Under the pieces are notes generated by a model, which did not search any database, was not told the DNA's origin, and saw only the letters and a program-made list of their open reading frames with translations. Of a DNA stretch of 55,578 nucleotides, positions 1 to 7,516 are shown one piece after another. Numbering within the stretch: the stretch's first letter is position 1; every line of letters begins with the position of its first letter. Source of the stretch: Comamonas testosteroni (GTDB taxonomy: Bacteria; Pseudomonadota; Gammaproteobacteria; Burkholderiales; Burkholderiaceae_C); NCBI RefSeq assembly GCF_003569915.1, contig NZ_KZ984468.1, positions 1 through 55,578 of the forward strand. Direction: 5' to 3'. Position numbers and translations under genes: made by a program.

Positions 1-79
1 CTCGCGCCTTCAACGCTGCGTTGTAAGCCTTCCAGTTCGTTGTGCGGTACTTAACCCGACCCCAGCTCGTCTCTCTCAT
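1..79 (-). CDS. IS5-family transposase, N-terminal 26 residues only
   Basis: The minus strand from 79 encodes MRETSWGRVKYRTTNWKAYN and continues with AALKAR to the window edge. The pattern K-Y-R-x-x-N-W-x-x-Y-N-x-x-L is the usual N-terminal block of IS5/IS903-type DDE transposases. A GGGAG stretch just before the ATG can serve as ribosome binding site. The gene runs off the window, so catalytic residues cannot be judged. Confidence 0.7.
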   Translation of the reverse strand, partial: MRETSWGRVKYRTTNWKAYNAALKAR

Positions 80-128
80 CTCCCGAGCCTACCTCAGCTG
101 CGACCGGCATTTGTGCAACAACGCCCTC
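1..128 (-). mobile_element. IS5-family insertion sequence, terminal fragment at window edge
   Basis: Read on the minus strand from 128 leftwards, the DNA begins GAGGGCGTTGTTGCACAAAT, which has the GTTGTTGCACAAA core common at the ends of many IS5-family elements. About 50 bases further in, a transposase start codon follows (79). The rest of the element lies outside the window. The exact outer base and the target duplication cannot be fixed because only one end is visible. Confidence 0.75.
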
Positions 129-147
129 GTACCCGACCCCTTCATGG

Positions 148-1233
148 ATGGCTGAACTTCAACGTTTGCAGGTTCCAAAAGAAGTCGTAATTTTTCTCTT
201 GCTGACTCTGGGTGTAAGTCGCGATGAGATAAGAGAAATACATAAGTATTGCAATGTGGAAAAATCGGTAAATGATTATTTATTGAAAATAAAAAAATCA
301 TCGATGCATGAATCGGATTACATTGGAAAAGAGTATTTGGAGTGTTTGATTTCGACAAGGAATGACGGTTTTATTGATTGCAGAAATACCACTTTTGATG
401 CTGAGTGGGTAAAGGATGAACAACTGCACATCTTGAATGTGTCAAAAAATTCAGATGCGATCAATTGTGATGGAGTGGACATAGAAAATGCATGGCGTCT
501 TGAAATATGTGAGGCTAGAGATAAATGGCTTGGTAATTTATCCAAAGATTTAGTTTGTGAAAATTTCTTAAATATTCTTGTAATGCTCCCAGCTGAGATT
601 GAAGAAAGACCTCGATGGAATATCGTAGATTTGTGTGGGTATAAAAATGGTAGCTATGAGGGGGCCTTCCGACTGCTGTCCGCATTGGCAATCCTTGGGT
701 TGAACTACAGAAATAAGAAAATTCCTGAGTTATCATCAACTCTGAGTGATTTGATTGAGAATGCTGATGTTTTTTCTGGACGCTGCTATAAAGGTGATGA
801 TAAGTCTATTGAAAAATATGGATTCTCTAGAAATCAAGTGGTTTTCGTAAAGGAGAAAAATTTCCATGAAACCAACTCAAGGTTATTTCACCTGAATTTT
901 GAAAAGCCCCAACCTTTAATGAAAGAATGGGTTGTGAGGGATAAGTTGGGTGACTATGACGAGGTGATTAAAACTCTGCTTATACCTTTTAGTCTGACCT
1001 CAGGTACTTTGATTCGCTTGAAGTTAAATCCAATAGATGGGGTGCTATCAAGTCGGCTACGGTTCATTCTGCCTAAAGAGTGGGTTAAATTATTTAAAAA
1101 AGGTCAAGCAGAGAATAGAGGTAAGGGAGCAGAGACCCCATTTAAACAAAGAAAGCATGGAGATGAGCTTGATGATATTTATTTTCCAGCTCCGCAAGAT
1201 CTAAAGGACTTGAAGAGCCGATTGAGACGCTAG
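148..1233 (+). CDS. hypothetical protein, AT-rich, possibly truncated at its 5' end by the IS
   Basis: I do not recognise this 361-residue protein. It has no evident signal peptide or membrane segment. It is rich in Lys, Glu and Asn and ends in a basic tail (KSRLRR). Its DNA is strikingly AT-rich with A/T third positions, unlike the GC-rich core genes further right, which points to horizontal acquisition. The first in-frame ATG is at 148, only about 20 bases inside the IS5 end, with no Shine-Dalgarno sequence before it. The frame stays open upstream across the IS end to a stop at 52-54. The original gene may therefore have started further left and lost its 5' end to the insertion. Its neighbours (HNH nuclease, viperin operon) suggest a mobile or defence setting, but no function can be assigned. 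Confidence 0.6.
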   Translation: MAELQRLQVPKEVVIFLLLTLGVSRDEIREIHKYCNVEKSVNDYLLKIKKSSMHESDYIGKEYLECLISTRNDGFIDCRNTTFDAEWVKDEQLHILNVSKNSDAINCDGVDIENAWRLEICEARDKWLGNLSKDLVCENFLNILVMLPAEIEERPRWNIVDLCGYKNGSYEGAFRLLSALAILGLNYRNKKIPELSSTLSDLIENADVFSGRCYKGDDKSIEKYGFSRNQVVFVKEKNFHETNSRLFHLNFEKPQPLMKEWVVRDKLGDYDEVIKTLLIPFSLTSGTLIRLKLNPIDGVLSSRLRFILPKEWVKLFKKGQAENRGKGAETPFKQRKHGDELDDIYFPAPQDLKDLKSRLRR

Positions 1234-1235
1234 TT

Positions 1236-1334
1236 GGAAGCAGGGGTGGCAGGGGTGGCAGGGGAAGCAGGGGAAGCAGGGGAAGCAGGGGAAGCAGGGG
1301 AAGCAGGGGAAGCAGGGGAAGCAGGGGAAGCAGG
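1236..1334. repeat. 9-bp minisatellite (GGAAGCAGG), 11 units
   Basis: Directly after the stop codon at 1231-1233 there are eleven tandem 9-bp units. The second and third read GGTGGCAGG and the other nine read GGAAGCAGG. The unit length is a multiple of three. There are no spacers, so this is not a CRISPR array. Copy number could vary by slippage. Confidence 0.95.
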
Positions 1335-1696
1335 GGAAGACTCCTCTACTAGAAGCGATAGCACTTTATGTTGACGCTTAGATAAGTTCCTCGCATATGC
1401 CGGTATATGCGCTCCGGGTGGGGCAGCATCCCTGCCTGATCACCTTACGCAGTACATTGGAGTTCAAACTATTTCCCGATACCTGTCGCGAAGGCAGGTT
1501 CTATGAGGTGGCAATCCATTGAAATACGCAGCCGAGCACATTGACAGTTGGGAGGTGTCTTATAGTGGACGTGATGCTCCATAACAACGCACCGCGCGCA
1601 TTGAGGATAAAAGGGGTACAGGTCGACGGACTTACCTCAGAGTCAAAGAATCCTCTGCAGCAAAATTTCCGTTTCGAATACTTAAAGGCTTAGACT
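1335..1696. other. intergenic region without a recognisable gene
   Basis: No supported coding sequence is seen between the minisatellite and the HNH gene. The only structure is a near-perfect palindrome at 1392-1411 (CGCATATGCCGGTATATGCG, one mismatched pair), which could be a protein-binding site. Promoter elements for the downstream gene are not clear. Confidence 0.5.
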
Positions 1697-2284
1697 ATGG
1701 CGCTTTTCGTTCAAAAACCTATCTACTGGAACCCCAAAGGGTACAAGGGGCCAGCTGGCTACCATATCACTGCTGATTCTTGGCCGAAAGATCATGGATA
1801 TGGCCATGAGGAATGGAATAACGATCCGCGTTTAGTACTGAAATTCAGTAATGGCGAGGAAATGCGTTTTTTCCATACGGAAGCTGTAGAGATCGCGCAA
1901 GAGCCACAATATGCGGGCCAGACATTTGTATTCATGATGGTCTCTTATGGGGGGGAGCAGTTTTTTGTAGGCATTGCTGGCAATGCGGTCCACTTATCTG
2001 CTAGTGAATTAAAAGAGCAGCGCTTAGAAATTGCAAAACGTCTAAAGATTGATGTGCTGAAAGAAGAGGCATGGAGGTTAGATCATGTACGTACGATTTA
2101 TAATAATGACCGCAAGCGATTCTTAAATAATTGGAAGAAAGATCTCAGTTGGATTCCAAATTGGGTATGCCCTGAATCACATTACTGGTGGTTTGACAAA
2201 CCTGTTCAGATCTCCTCAGAGAAAGTACGAGGGACAAGCGCTGGCTATCTATGTTTGGCTCCTATACCAAACTCTCTGAGATAA
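1697..2284 (+). pseudogene. N-terminal half of a frameshifted HNH endonuclease gene
   Basis: This 195-residue frame begins MALFVQKPIYWNPKGY and contains HGYGHEEWNN, a motif I associate with the N-terminal region of HNH proteins of roughly 380 residues. It ends at 2284, overlapping the next frame by 34 bases. Up to residue ~180 it reads sensibly (WWFDKPVQISSEKVRG). Its last residues look out of frame, whereas the -1 frame continues DKRWLSMFGSYTKLS. Adding one G to the GGG at 2231-2233 would give KVRGDKRWLSMFGSYTKL and one 383-residue frame from 1697 to 2847. I see no classical slippery heptamer at the junction. The gene is therefore probably broken by a 1-nt deletion, or the base is a sequencing error. 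Confidence 0.65.
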
Positions 2285-2847
2285 ATGCCCTTGAGATGAT
2301 GAATCTCATCCCTGTGGGACAGCGAAATTCCAAGTGGCAGGTGCTGTATGACGCAATGGCAAGCGCCGCGAGAGACATCGAGACTCCATCTGAATTAAAA
2401 ATCGATGGTGACGAAGATGATGCAGGTGTAGTACTGAGCAAGATCACGATGATTGACGCTCGTATGGGCCAAGGTAGCTATCGAGCTGCATTGATGCGTG
2501 AATGGGATGGTAAATGCGCACTTACGGGAATAGAGTGTTCAGAGATGCTTATAGCTTCACACATTAAGCCATGGTCTGAATCAAAGAAACGTGAGAAGCT
2601 GGATGTGGCAAATGGACTAATTTTGAGTGCAAACGTAGATGCATTGTTTGACCGTTTTTTGATTAGCTTTGAAGACGATGGAGTTTTGCTGGCCTCGCCA
2701 AGGTTGCCAAAGGGAACTTTAGAGCTGGCGGGGCTGGATGGCTTTGCCAAGTTGCGTAAACAGCCTTCACCCGCTACAGCCGGGTATCTACAGTACCACC
2801 GTGAACAATTTAGAAATAGGGCTGCTCGGGGGAAGGTCGGGTTCTAG
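2251..2847 (+). CDS. HNH endonuclease domain (C-terminal part of the frameshifted gene)
   Basis: This 198-residue frame carries an HNH nuclease domain of the HNH_2 (PF13391) type at about residues 85-150: CALTGIECSEMLIASHIKPW, then ANGLILSANVDALFDRFLISF split around the Asn and Asp. The His of SHIKPW and the Asn of ANGL are the expected metal and scaffold positions. The block before DALFD has SAN where many relatives have His, a common variation. The ATG at 2251 has no good ribosome binding site, which supports it being the 3' half of the gene starting at 1697 rather than an independent gene. Such proteins are DNA endonucleases, often in restriction or mobile-element settings; the target here is unknown. 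Confidence 0.8.
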   Translation: MFGSYTKLSEINALEMMNLIPVGQRNSKWQVLYDAMASAARDIETPSELKIDGDEDDAGVVLSKITMIDARMGQGSYRAALMREWDGKCALTGIECSEMLIASHIKPWSESKKREKLDVANGLILSANVDALFDRFLISFEDDGVLLASPRLPKGTLELAGLDGFAKLRKQPSPATAGYLQYHREQFRNRAARGKVGF

Positions 2848-2912
2848 ATACAACGTAGCTTACGGATGCGAAGGCCAATGTGCCTTGAGAAATAGGCAAT
2901 GACGGCCCTTAA

Positions 2913-2934
2913 AAGCACTCCGGGAGGAGTGCTT
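2913..2934 (-). terminator. rho-independent terminator of the viperin operon
   Basis: A perfect 9-bp stem (AAGCACTCC / GGAGTGCTT) with a 4-base loop is followed on the minus strand by TTTT. It lies just beyond the stop codon of the HicA-like gene at 2946. It also separates that operon from the convergent HNH gene. Confidence 0.7.
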
Positions 2935-2945
2935 GGGGTTCAGAA

Positions 2946-3161
2946 TTATCTGCTGCGATTGTTGAGACCCAGTCGCCGAGCATCTGCAGAGAAGTTTATA
3001 AAAGCTCTGCAATCACTCGGCGTTCCTGGGATCACTAGGAATGAACGGCCGTGCGAGGGATAGATCCGGTGATGACGGCGTCCAGATTCAAATGACCACC
3101 CTTCTTGGATAAGTCTTTGGACCAGTTTCTGGATGTCTTTGCTGGAGCTGTAGCGCCTCAT
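2946..3161 (-). CDS. small HicA-like protein, translationally coupled to viperin
   Basis: This 71-residue basic protein starts at the ATG at 3161, which overlaps the viperin stop codon in an ATGA (3161-3158). A longer frame from 3224 exists but would overlap the viperin gene widely, so the ATGA start is preferred. The layout resembles HicA/YcfA mRNA-interferase toxins: an N-terminal helix (SSKDIQKLVQRLIQEGW), a strand with a His pair (RRHHRIY), a strand (FLVIPG) and a C-terminal helix. No HicB-type antitoxin is adjacent. It may be a dsRNA-binding-like accessory or effector of the viperin operon. The fold assignment comes from pattern only and is moderate in confidence. Confidence 0.6.
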   Translation of the reverse strand: MRRYSSSKDIQKLVQRLIQEGWSFESGRRHHRIYPSHGRSFLVIPGTPSDCRAFINFSADARRLGLNNRSR

Positions 3162-4096
3162 CGGATGACCTCGATAGCGTGTGCAGGATAGCGGGAAGTG
3201 AACGAGGTGACTGCAAAGCGCCAATCTCGAAAAGCCTGCTTCGCGCCTACGGTGTCGATGGGGCGGCTGTAGTTGTAGCCCTTTTGACCTTTGGTGTTCT
3301 GAAAAAAGCGTCCGAGAGGGTCAATCATCAAATAGGACTCGCTCATCTCGTTGTTATCTTCAGCGCACATGACGTCAGCATGCCGATGATGGCGTTGAAC
3401 AAAGCGTGCGAATTCTTCCAGCGATACAACAAGGTCGTCCGTGACCACGGGTAGCATCCTGAACACCTTCCAGCGATCCGGTGCAATGGCCGTAATAGGT
3501 TCACTAAGGTCTTCGCGAGCGTTCAATGCATTGACCACGGTGTTGATCTTAATGGCAAGGTCTGGATTGAGTTGCTTTGCATACTGCATGAGCGCTGCTA
3601 CTTCCTGCCAACTCTTCATGCGACCCTGACTGTCAATGCGCCCAATCTCTTCATTAGTCGCAGTCTTTGTCGAGTCGATACTGATGCCAAGCATCGACAC
3701 TTGTGGAGCCAGTTGAATCATTAGCTCAGGCGTGAAGCGGCTCCCATTGGTGATGATGGATGTATTCATGCCTGCAGCCTTGGCATAGGCAAGGATGCGA
3801 AGTACTGCATCAGGGTAGAGCAATGGCTCACCCCCGGCCAAGTTCAGTCTGACGCCAGACCATCTCATCGATTTTTGGAGTGGGTTGGCATCATTGCTCG
3901 GATGGAAGAATGTCATGAGCTCATCCAGCATCTTGCGGGCTCGATCCCAGTCATGAATGAGCTCTTTGTCATCGCTTGACCACTTGGCGTAGCAGTATTG
4001 GCATTTGTAATTGCAGGCTTCCGTCAAGTGCCAGTTGATTACCAGCTCAGGAACATGAGGGCGTGTGTCTCCCTCTCCCATGAAGAGATATGTCAT
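3158..4096 (-). CDS. prokaryotic viperin-family radical SAM protein
   Basis: This 312-residue protein has the radical SAM CX3CX2C cluster at C28, C32 and C35 (INWHLTEACNYKCQYC) and the SAM-binding AGGEP at 87-91. Viperin hallmarks follow: GISIDS (137-142), KINTVVNALN (183-192), DRWKVFR (207-213) and ESYLMIDP (253-260). They match vertebrate viperin blocks such as KINSVINRFN, RWKVF and DSYLILD. The Lys, Asn and Arg residues known to contact the NTP in viperin are kept. Viperins convert CTP, GTP or UTP to 3'-deoxy-3',4'-didehydro nucleotides that terminate phage RNA synthesis; which NTP is used here cannot be read from the sequence. An AGGAG site lies 8 bases before the ATG. The gene starts 21 bases after the FGE-like gene and overlaps the HicA-like gene by 4 bases, so the three are one operon. 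No adjacent nucleotide kinase is present. Confidence 0.85.
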   Translation of the reverse strand: MTYLFMGEGDTRPHVPELVINWHLTEACNYKCQYCYAKWSSDDKELIHDWDRARKMLDELMTFFHPSNDANPLQKSMRWSGVRLNLAGGEPLLYPDAVLRILAYAKAAGMNTSIITNGSRFTPELMIQLAPQVSMLGISIDSTKTATNEEIGRIDSQGRMKSWQEVAALMQYAKQLNPDLAIKINTVVNALNAREDLSEPITAIAPDRWKVFRMLPVVTDDLVVSLEEFARFVQRHHRHADVMCAEDNNEMSESYLMIDPLGRFFQNTKGQKGYNYSRPIDTVGAKQAFRDWRFAVTSFTSRYPAHAIEVIR

Positions 4097-4117
4097 TTGA
4101 TTTACTCCTGAGATGGC

Positions 4118-5986
4118 TTATGCGTCGGGATGAGCGATGTAGCAAAGACGGAAGCCTATCTTCGATCCCTCTTCGCGCATGGCGAAGTTGATTGGTTGGA
4201 GCGAACCAAAAATGCCAGCGCCTGTAGCGAGTATCCCCCGCCCAGCTTCAGCGAATGGGGCATGCTTTTTTTGCGCACCAGACAGCCATTCGCAGAAGCC
4301 AGCTACGGATAGAAAGCGCAAGCCATCACTGTTCACTGTCCAGTGCAGATTTGGCCCAAAGGACAGTACTCCATCTGCTTTTTCGCAGTGAGTGGAGTTC
4401 TTTCCAAGCTGCCCATCACCGCCAACTATGGCCCAGTTCAGTTGCTCATAAATAGGGTCAACCGGATGTTGTCCTGGATGAACAACCATGGACCTGACAC
4501 GTTGCACTCGACTCCTATCTACGGAAGGAGGAGGGGCGATTTCTTTCCATTCCTCTGGCTCAAGGAGGCGGACTTTTAGGTTGTTACGATGCTCGTAATG
4601 GCGGCAATATGCAACCGCATCAAGCCATGTGACGCTGACTGGAAGATCTCCGTTATCTGAGTTCAAGGACAGCAAATTACCTTCGAGCTCAATTCCTGCT
4701 TTGTGCGCTTTCTCTTGCCTGATTTGCTCCCAGTTTGATGCTGCGAGAAATGACTTGAATTGATCGATAGTGATCAGTGGAGACACCATCAGTTGGTAAT
4801 CGCCAGCTCTATGGGAGATAAATTGATCAGATGCAGGGCTAGGCACTCTCTTCGGCGAGATGAAGCTGTGACTTTCACGTAATTCACGCTCAATCAATTT
4901 GTCGTACCCAGGCCAGTTGGAGACCTTTCCGCCTTGCGCGTAGTGACGACTTTCTGCATCGTGCTCGAGCTTCTCATGCCAAGAGCCTCGATTGAAATAC
5001 AGGTGAGCAGAAAGCTGACTGGTATCCATTGCTGTTGGCATTTCTTCTTTGTTGAAGAACGGATACAGCGGATTGGAGGACAGGGCGCTATCACGCTGAT
5101 CTCGGATAAGCCAGTCAAACGTACCGTTTGGCCCTTTGAGAATGACCAAGTTAGAGTTTTCTGGGACAGCAAGCACTTCGACCCAGCCCTCGCTTGATTG
5201 TTCTATCTCCTCGCGAAAGAGTTGAAAGAGCTGTGCCTCGAACGCGCGCTCAGCCTCTGACGCGTTGTATGTGCGCATGACCGGCTTTTCAAATGCTCGA
5301 TCAGTGAGGTTCGAGCCTAGGAGCGTATACATGCATCCGATGTATTCACTGACGGCATTAAGCATGAGCGATCGCCCTGTCAGGTCGATGTACGCAGGGC
5401 AGTTGGCGTCTTTCATGTGTTGCGCACGAAGTACCACAGTGTTGAGATGATCCGAGCAGAAGGCGTAACGCTCTTCATCAGAGTCGTGATATTGGCCTGC
5501 TAAGTCGTCAATATCGAGGCGACCGTAGCCACTCGGTGCAAAGAGGTATGAGCCGACGCCCGTGAATACTTTGGATGGCAGAGGTAAGCCAGAGTTGAAA
5601 ATACGGTCGGAAAAACTCCGTGCTGAAAGAGGTCCAGCCAAGCCGGGTGTGTATGCCCATTTGATCAAGTCTGCTGGCTGTGTCAGATCGTGCTGCTTGA
5701 GAAGCTCCATGATCTTCGGCTGCTCATGCTCACGCCAATGAGCATAGGATTTAGCGCCTAAGGTTTGAGCGAGGGAGTCTTGAAGGGCTGTTGATTTCAG
5801 AGCTCGATCTTGCCCTTTGCCTCTTTCTCGTGACCTCAGTTGTGCGACAGCCGATTTCAGCTGCTCTTGATGCAGCCCTTCGAGCTTCAAGTACCAAAGG
5901 TTTTTGGAATCAGTCTTATCGGTGCCTGGCTTTTGAGCCAGTACATACAAAGTGCGTTGCGCACCAAGCAGATCTTGCGGTGTCAT
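4118..5986 (-). CDS. large viperin-operon protein with C-terminal FGE-sulfatase-like domain
   Basis: The protein has 622 residues. An N-terminal helical segment (about 15-110) contains LAQTLGAKSYAHW (72-84), a short motif seen in several plasmid and island proteins. Residues about 110-380 match nothing I know. The C-terminal part (about 385-618) has FGE/SUMF1 landmarks: LPVSVTWLDAVAYC (448-461), VRLLEPEEW (472-480) for the usual RLPTEAEW, and GFRL (611-614). The paired redox Cys of true formylglycine-generating enzymes is not evident. I therefore read it as a C-type-lectin-like FGE fold used for binding or sensing, not as an oxidase. A GGAGAG site precedes the ATG at 5986. It is the first gene of the viperin operon, so a sensor, adaptor or substrate role for viperin is plausible but inferred. 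Confidence 0.7.
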   Translation of the reverse strand: MTPQDLLGAQRTLYVLAQKPGTDKTDSKNLWYLKLEGLHQEQLKSAVAQLRSRERGKGQDRALKSTALQDSLAQTLGAKSYAHWREHEQPKIMELLKQHDLTQPADLIKWAYTPGLAGPLSARSFSDRIFNSGLPLPSKVFTGVGSYLFAPSGYGRLDIDDLAGQYHDSDEERYAFCSDHLNTVVLRAQHMKDANCPAYIDLTGRSLMLNAVSEYIGCMYTLLGSNLTDRAFEKPVMRTYNASEAERAFEAQLFQLFREEIEQSSEGWVEVLAVPENSNLVILKGPNGTFDWLIRDQRDSALSSNPLYPFFNKEEMPTAMDTSQLSAHLYFNRGSWHEKLEHDAESRHYAQGGKVSNWPGYDKLIERELRESHSFISPKRVPSPASDQFISHRAGDYQLMVSPLITIDQFKSFLAASNWEQIRQEKAHKAGIELEGNLLSLNSDNGDLPVSVTWLDAVAYCRHYEHRNNLKVRLLEPEEWKEIAPPPSVDRSRVQRVRSMVVHPGQHPVDPIYEQLNWAIVGGDGQLGKNSTHCEKADGVLSFGPNLHWTVNSDGLRFLSVAGFCEWLSGAQKKHAPFAEAGRGILATGAGIFGSLQPINFAMREEGSKIGFRLCYIAHPDA

Positions 5987-6535
5987 TCATCTCTCCAAAC
6001 AAGCCACAGCGATGCACGCCGTGCTGCCTCAGGCCACGGTTAGTAGTTAGCGGTGAAGATTTGGAGAGGAAGGCTACCTAACGGTAGGCCCTTAGGACAG
6101 ATCAACTGAGGAGGCGACGACTCAGCCGTGGTTGTACAAGACCACACACATTCAAGTGATGCCAGATGCTAGCACACCGGATATTTGGCTCCAAGTCGGG
6201 CATGTTGAGTATGAATCGGGCCTAGGGAAGGCACGATGCTCATGCCAAGAAAAAAAGTTTGCGGTGTTCTTCCGGGAAATTTGTTGATGCTCATATCGGT
6301 AAGGTGATTGATGTGCGTGAGCAAGCACTTATCGGGCAACGGAAAACTGATGCATGACCGAAAAACGTCCGGTTTTGGGCTGGAGGATGGCGTTGTTTTC
6401 ATGCTCCAAATGGGTACAAATTGCTCGTACGTGGCGAGGCCCTTTGTAGCGCGAAGTTGCGATTTCTGTATGCCTACCATGACACTAGGCAGAACGGTGT
6501 CGTGGCCGAAACCTGCTGCGCAAGTGTTCAAAAAA
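5987..6535. other. island-end intergenic DNA, upstream of the viperin operon
   Basis: About 550 bases lie between the start of the FGE-like gene and the tRNA-Phe fragment. They contain no coding frame I can support. The promoter of the minus-strand operon must lie in the part near 6000-6150, where a short stem (CTACC TAAC GGTAG, about 6073-6087) is visible, but no convincing -35/-10 pair stands out. The rest may be decayed element DNA next to the attachment site. Confidence 0.45.
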
Positions 6536-6580
6536 TTGAAAATCCTTGTGTCGGCGGTTCGATTCCGTCCCAGGCCACCA
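6536..6580 (+). other. attachment site: 3' fragment of tRNA-Phe
   Basis: From the anticodon loop onward the DNA matches a tRNA-Phe. It has TTGAAAA (GAA anticodon, 6538-6540), TCCTT, GTGTC, the T arm GGCGG-TTCGATT-CCGTC, CCAGGCC, discriminator A and an encoded CCA. No 5' half is present: there is no D arm, no GGCCTGG acceptor strand, and the bases before 6536 cannot pair with TCCTT. This is the duplicated 3' segment that tyrosine integrases leave when an element enters a tRNA gene. The tRNA's own terminator follows immediately, so this is the chromosomal-side junction. The intact tRNA-Phe and probably the integrase should lie beyond the left edge. Confidence 0.85.
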
Positions 6581-6587
6581 GATTCAA

Positions 6588-6618
6588 AGCCCTGAAGCAG
6601 AAATGCTCCAGGGCTTTT
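6588..6618 (+). terminator. terminator of the original tRNA-Phe gene
   Basis: AGCCCTG (6588-6594) pairs with CAGGGCT (6609-6615), an inner AGCA/TGCT extends the stem around a GAAA loop, and TTTT follows. It sits 8 bases after the encoded CCA, the normal place for a tRNA terminator. Confidence 0.85.
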
Positions 6619-6664
6619 CTCATTGCGCCTCTCAGAACACCTGCAAAGCCGCTATGGTGGATAC

Positions 6665-7333
6665 ATGCAAACCATCACCTTTGTGCGCCATGGGCAAAGC
6701 ATGGCCAATATCGGCGGCGTGACGACTGAGCATCACGCAGTCGCCCTGACGGATGTCGGACGCGCCCAGGCGCAGGCATTGGCGGATTTGCTGCCGCAGC
6801 AAGCCAGTCAGGTGCTGGCGTCACCGTTTGAGAGAGCGCAGGACACAGCTAAGCCCTATTGCAGCAAGCTGGGCATGACGGCGCAGATGATGCATCTGCT
6901 TCACGAGTTTGAAACTATCGACCCCGACCTGATGCAAGGGCTGACGGGCGAGCAGCGCGCGCCGCTGATTGATGCGTACTGGGATGAAGGCGATGTGCTC
7001 AAGCGCATGGGTCCGCGCGCTGAGAGCTTTGCGGAGTTTGCGGCGCGTGTGGATACTTTTCGCACGCAGCATTTGCCGCAGCTAGGCGATGGCACGTTGA
7101 TCTTTGGCCACGGCATGTGGATTGCGCTGCTGTGCTGGCGTCTGCTGGGTTTTTCCGTGAACGATCAATTTTCGATGAAAGCCTTCAGGCGTTTTCAGAT
7201 CGGCTTTCCCATGCCCAATGGCGCGGCTTATCACCTGCGCTCTTCGGCCACAGGCCAGTGGCAGATTCATGCCGATGAGCCCATCATGCGGCGCATGATG
7301 GCACTGGCGGTGACGGCTGCGCCTTTTGATTGA
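6665..7333 (+). CDS. histidine phosphatase family protein
   Basis: This 222-residue protein starts MQTITFVRHGQS. The RHG triad at residues 8-10 is the phosphohistidine site of the phosphoglycerate-mutase-like superfamily. Later features are an SPFERAQDTA block and GHGMW, which carries the second catalytic His. The ATG at 6665 is preferred because the RHG strand begins the domain; the upstream ATG at 6623 would add 14 residues lying close to the tRNA terminator. The substrate is unknown; members remove phosphate from sugars, nucleotides or proteins. It is the first core gene next to the island junction. Confidence 0.85.
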   Translation: MQTITFVRHGQSMANIGGVTTEHHAVALTDVGRAQAQALADLLPQQASQVLASPFERAQDTAKPYCSKLGMTAQMMHLLHEFETIDPDLMQGLTGEQRAPLIDAYWDEGDVLKRMGPRAESFAEFAARVDTFRTQHLPQLGDGTLIFGHGMWIALLCWRLLGFSVNDQFSMKAFRRFQIGFPMPNGAAYHLRSSATGQWQIHADEPIMRRMMALAVTAAPFD

Positions 7334-7346
7334 TTGCTATTCAATT

Positions 7347-7389
7347 TATAGCTGCATGCCTAAATGAATCAAGGACTATGGCGCTGTTT
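7347..7389 (+). repeat. dispersed ~44-bp AT-rich repeat, copy 1
   Basis: The copy begins TATAGCT, continues GCCTAAATGAATCAAGGACT and ends with a T-rich tail. It lies 14 bases after the histidine phosphatase stop codon. Confidence 0.7.
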
Positions 7390-7516
7390 AATCTCAAATT
7401 TGCAGTTTGACTGGCACAAACAGTCTTTGACCTGAGGGTGCGCTGCGGTTGCCGTCTTTGCCCCGCCAGCCGTTAAGCTTGCAGCTTTATCGGCACGGAC
7501 AGGCACAGGAGCGCGC

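Noticed and set aside
1236..1334. CRISPR array
   Set aside because: The units are 9 bp, directly adjoining and without spacers; this is a simple tandem repeat.
2225..2251. Programmed frameshift in the HNH gene
   Set aside because: No slippery heptamer or strong downstream stem is visible at the junction; a base deletion is simpler.
2946..3224. HicAB toxin-antitoxin pair
   Set aside because: No HicB-like gene lies next to the HicA-like gene; its neighbours are viperin and a convergent HNH gene.
4118..5986. Diversity-generating retroelement target (FGE-fold variable protein)
   Set aside because: No reverse transcriptase and no template/variable repeat pair is seen near the gene.
6470..6580. 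A complete tRNA-Phe gene
   Set aside because: Only the anticodon loop to CCA is present. Upstream bases contain no D arm or acceptor strand and cannot form the anticodon stem.
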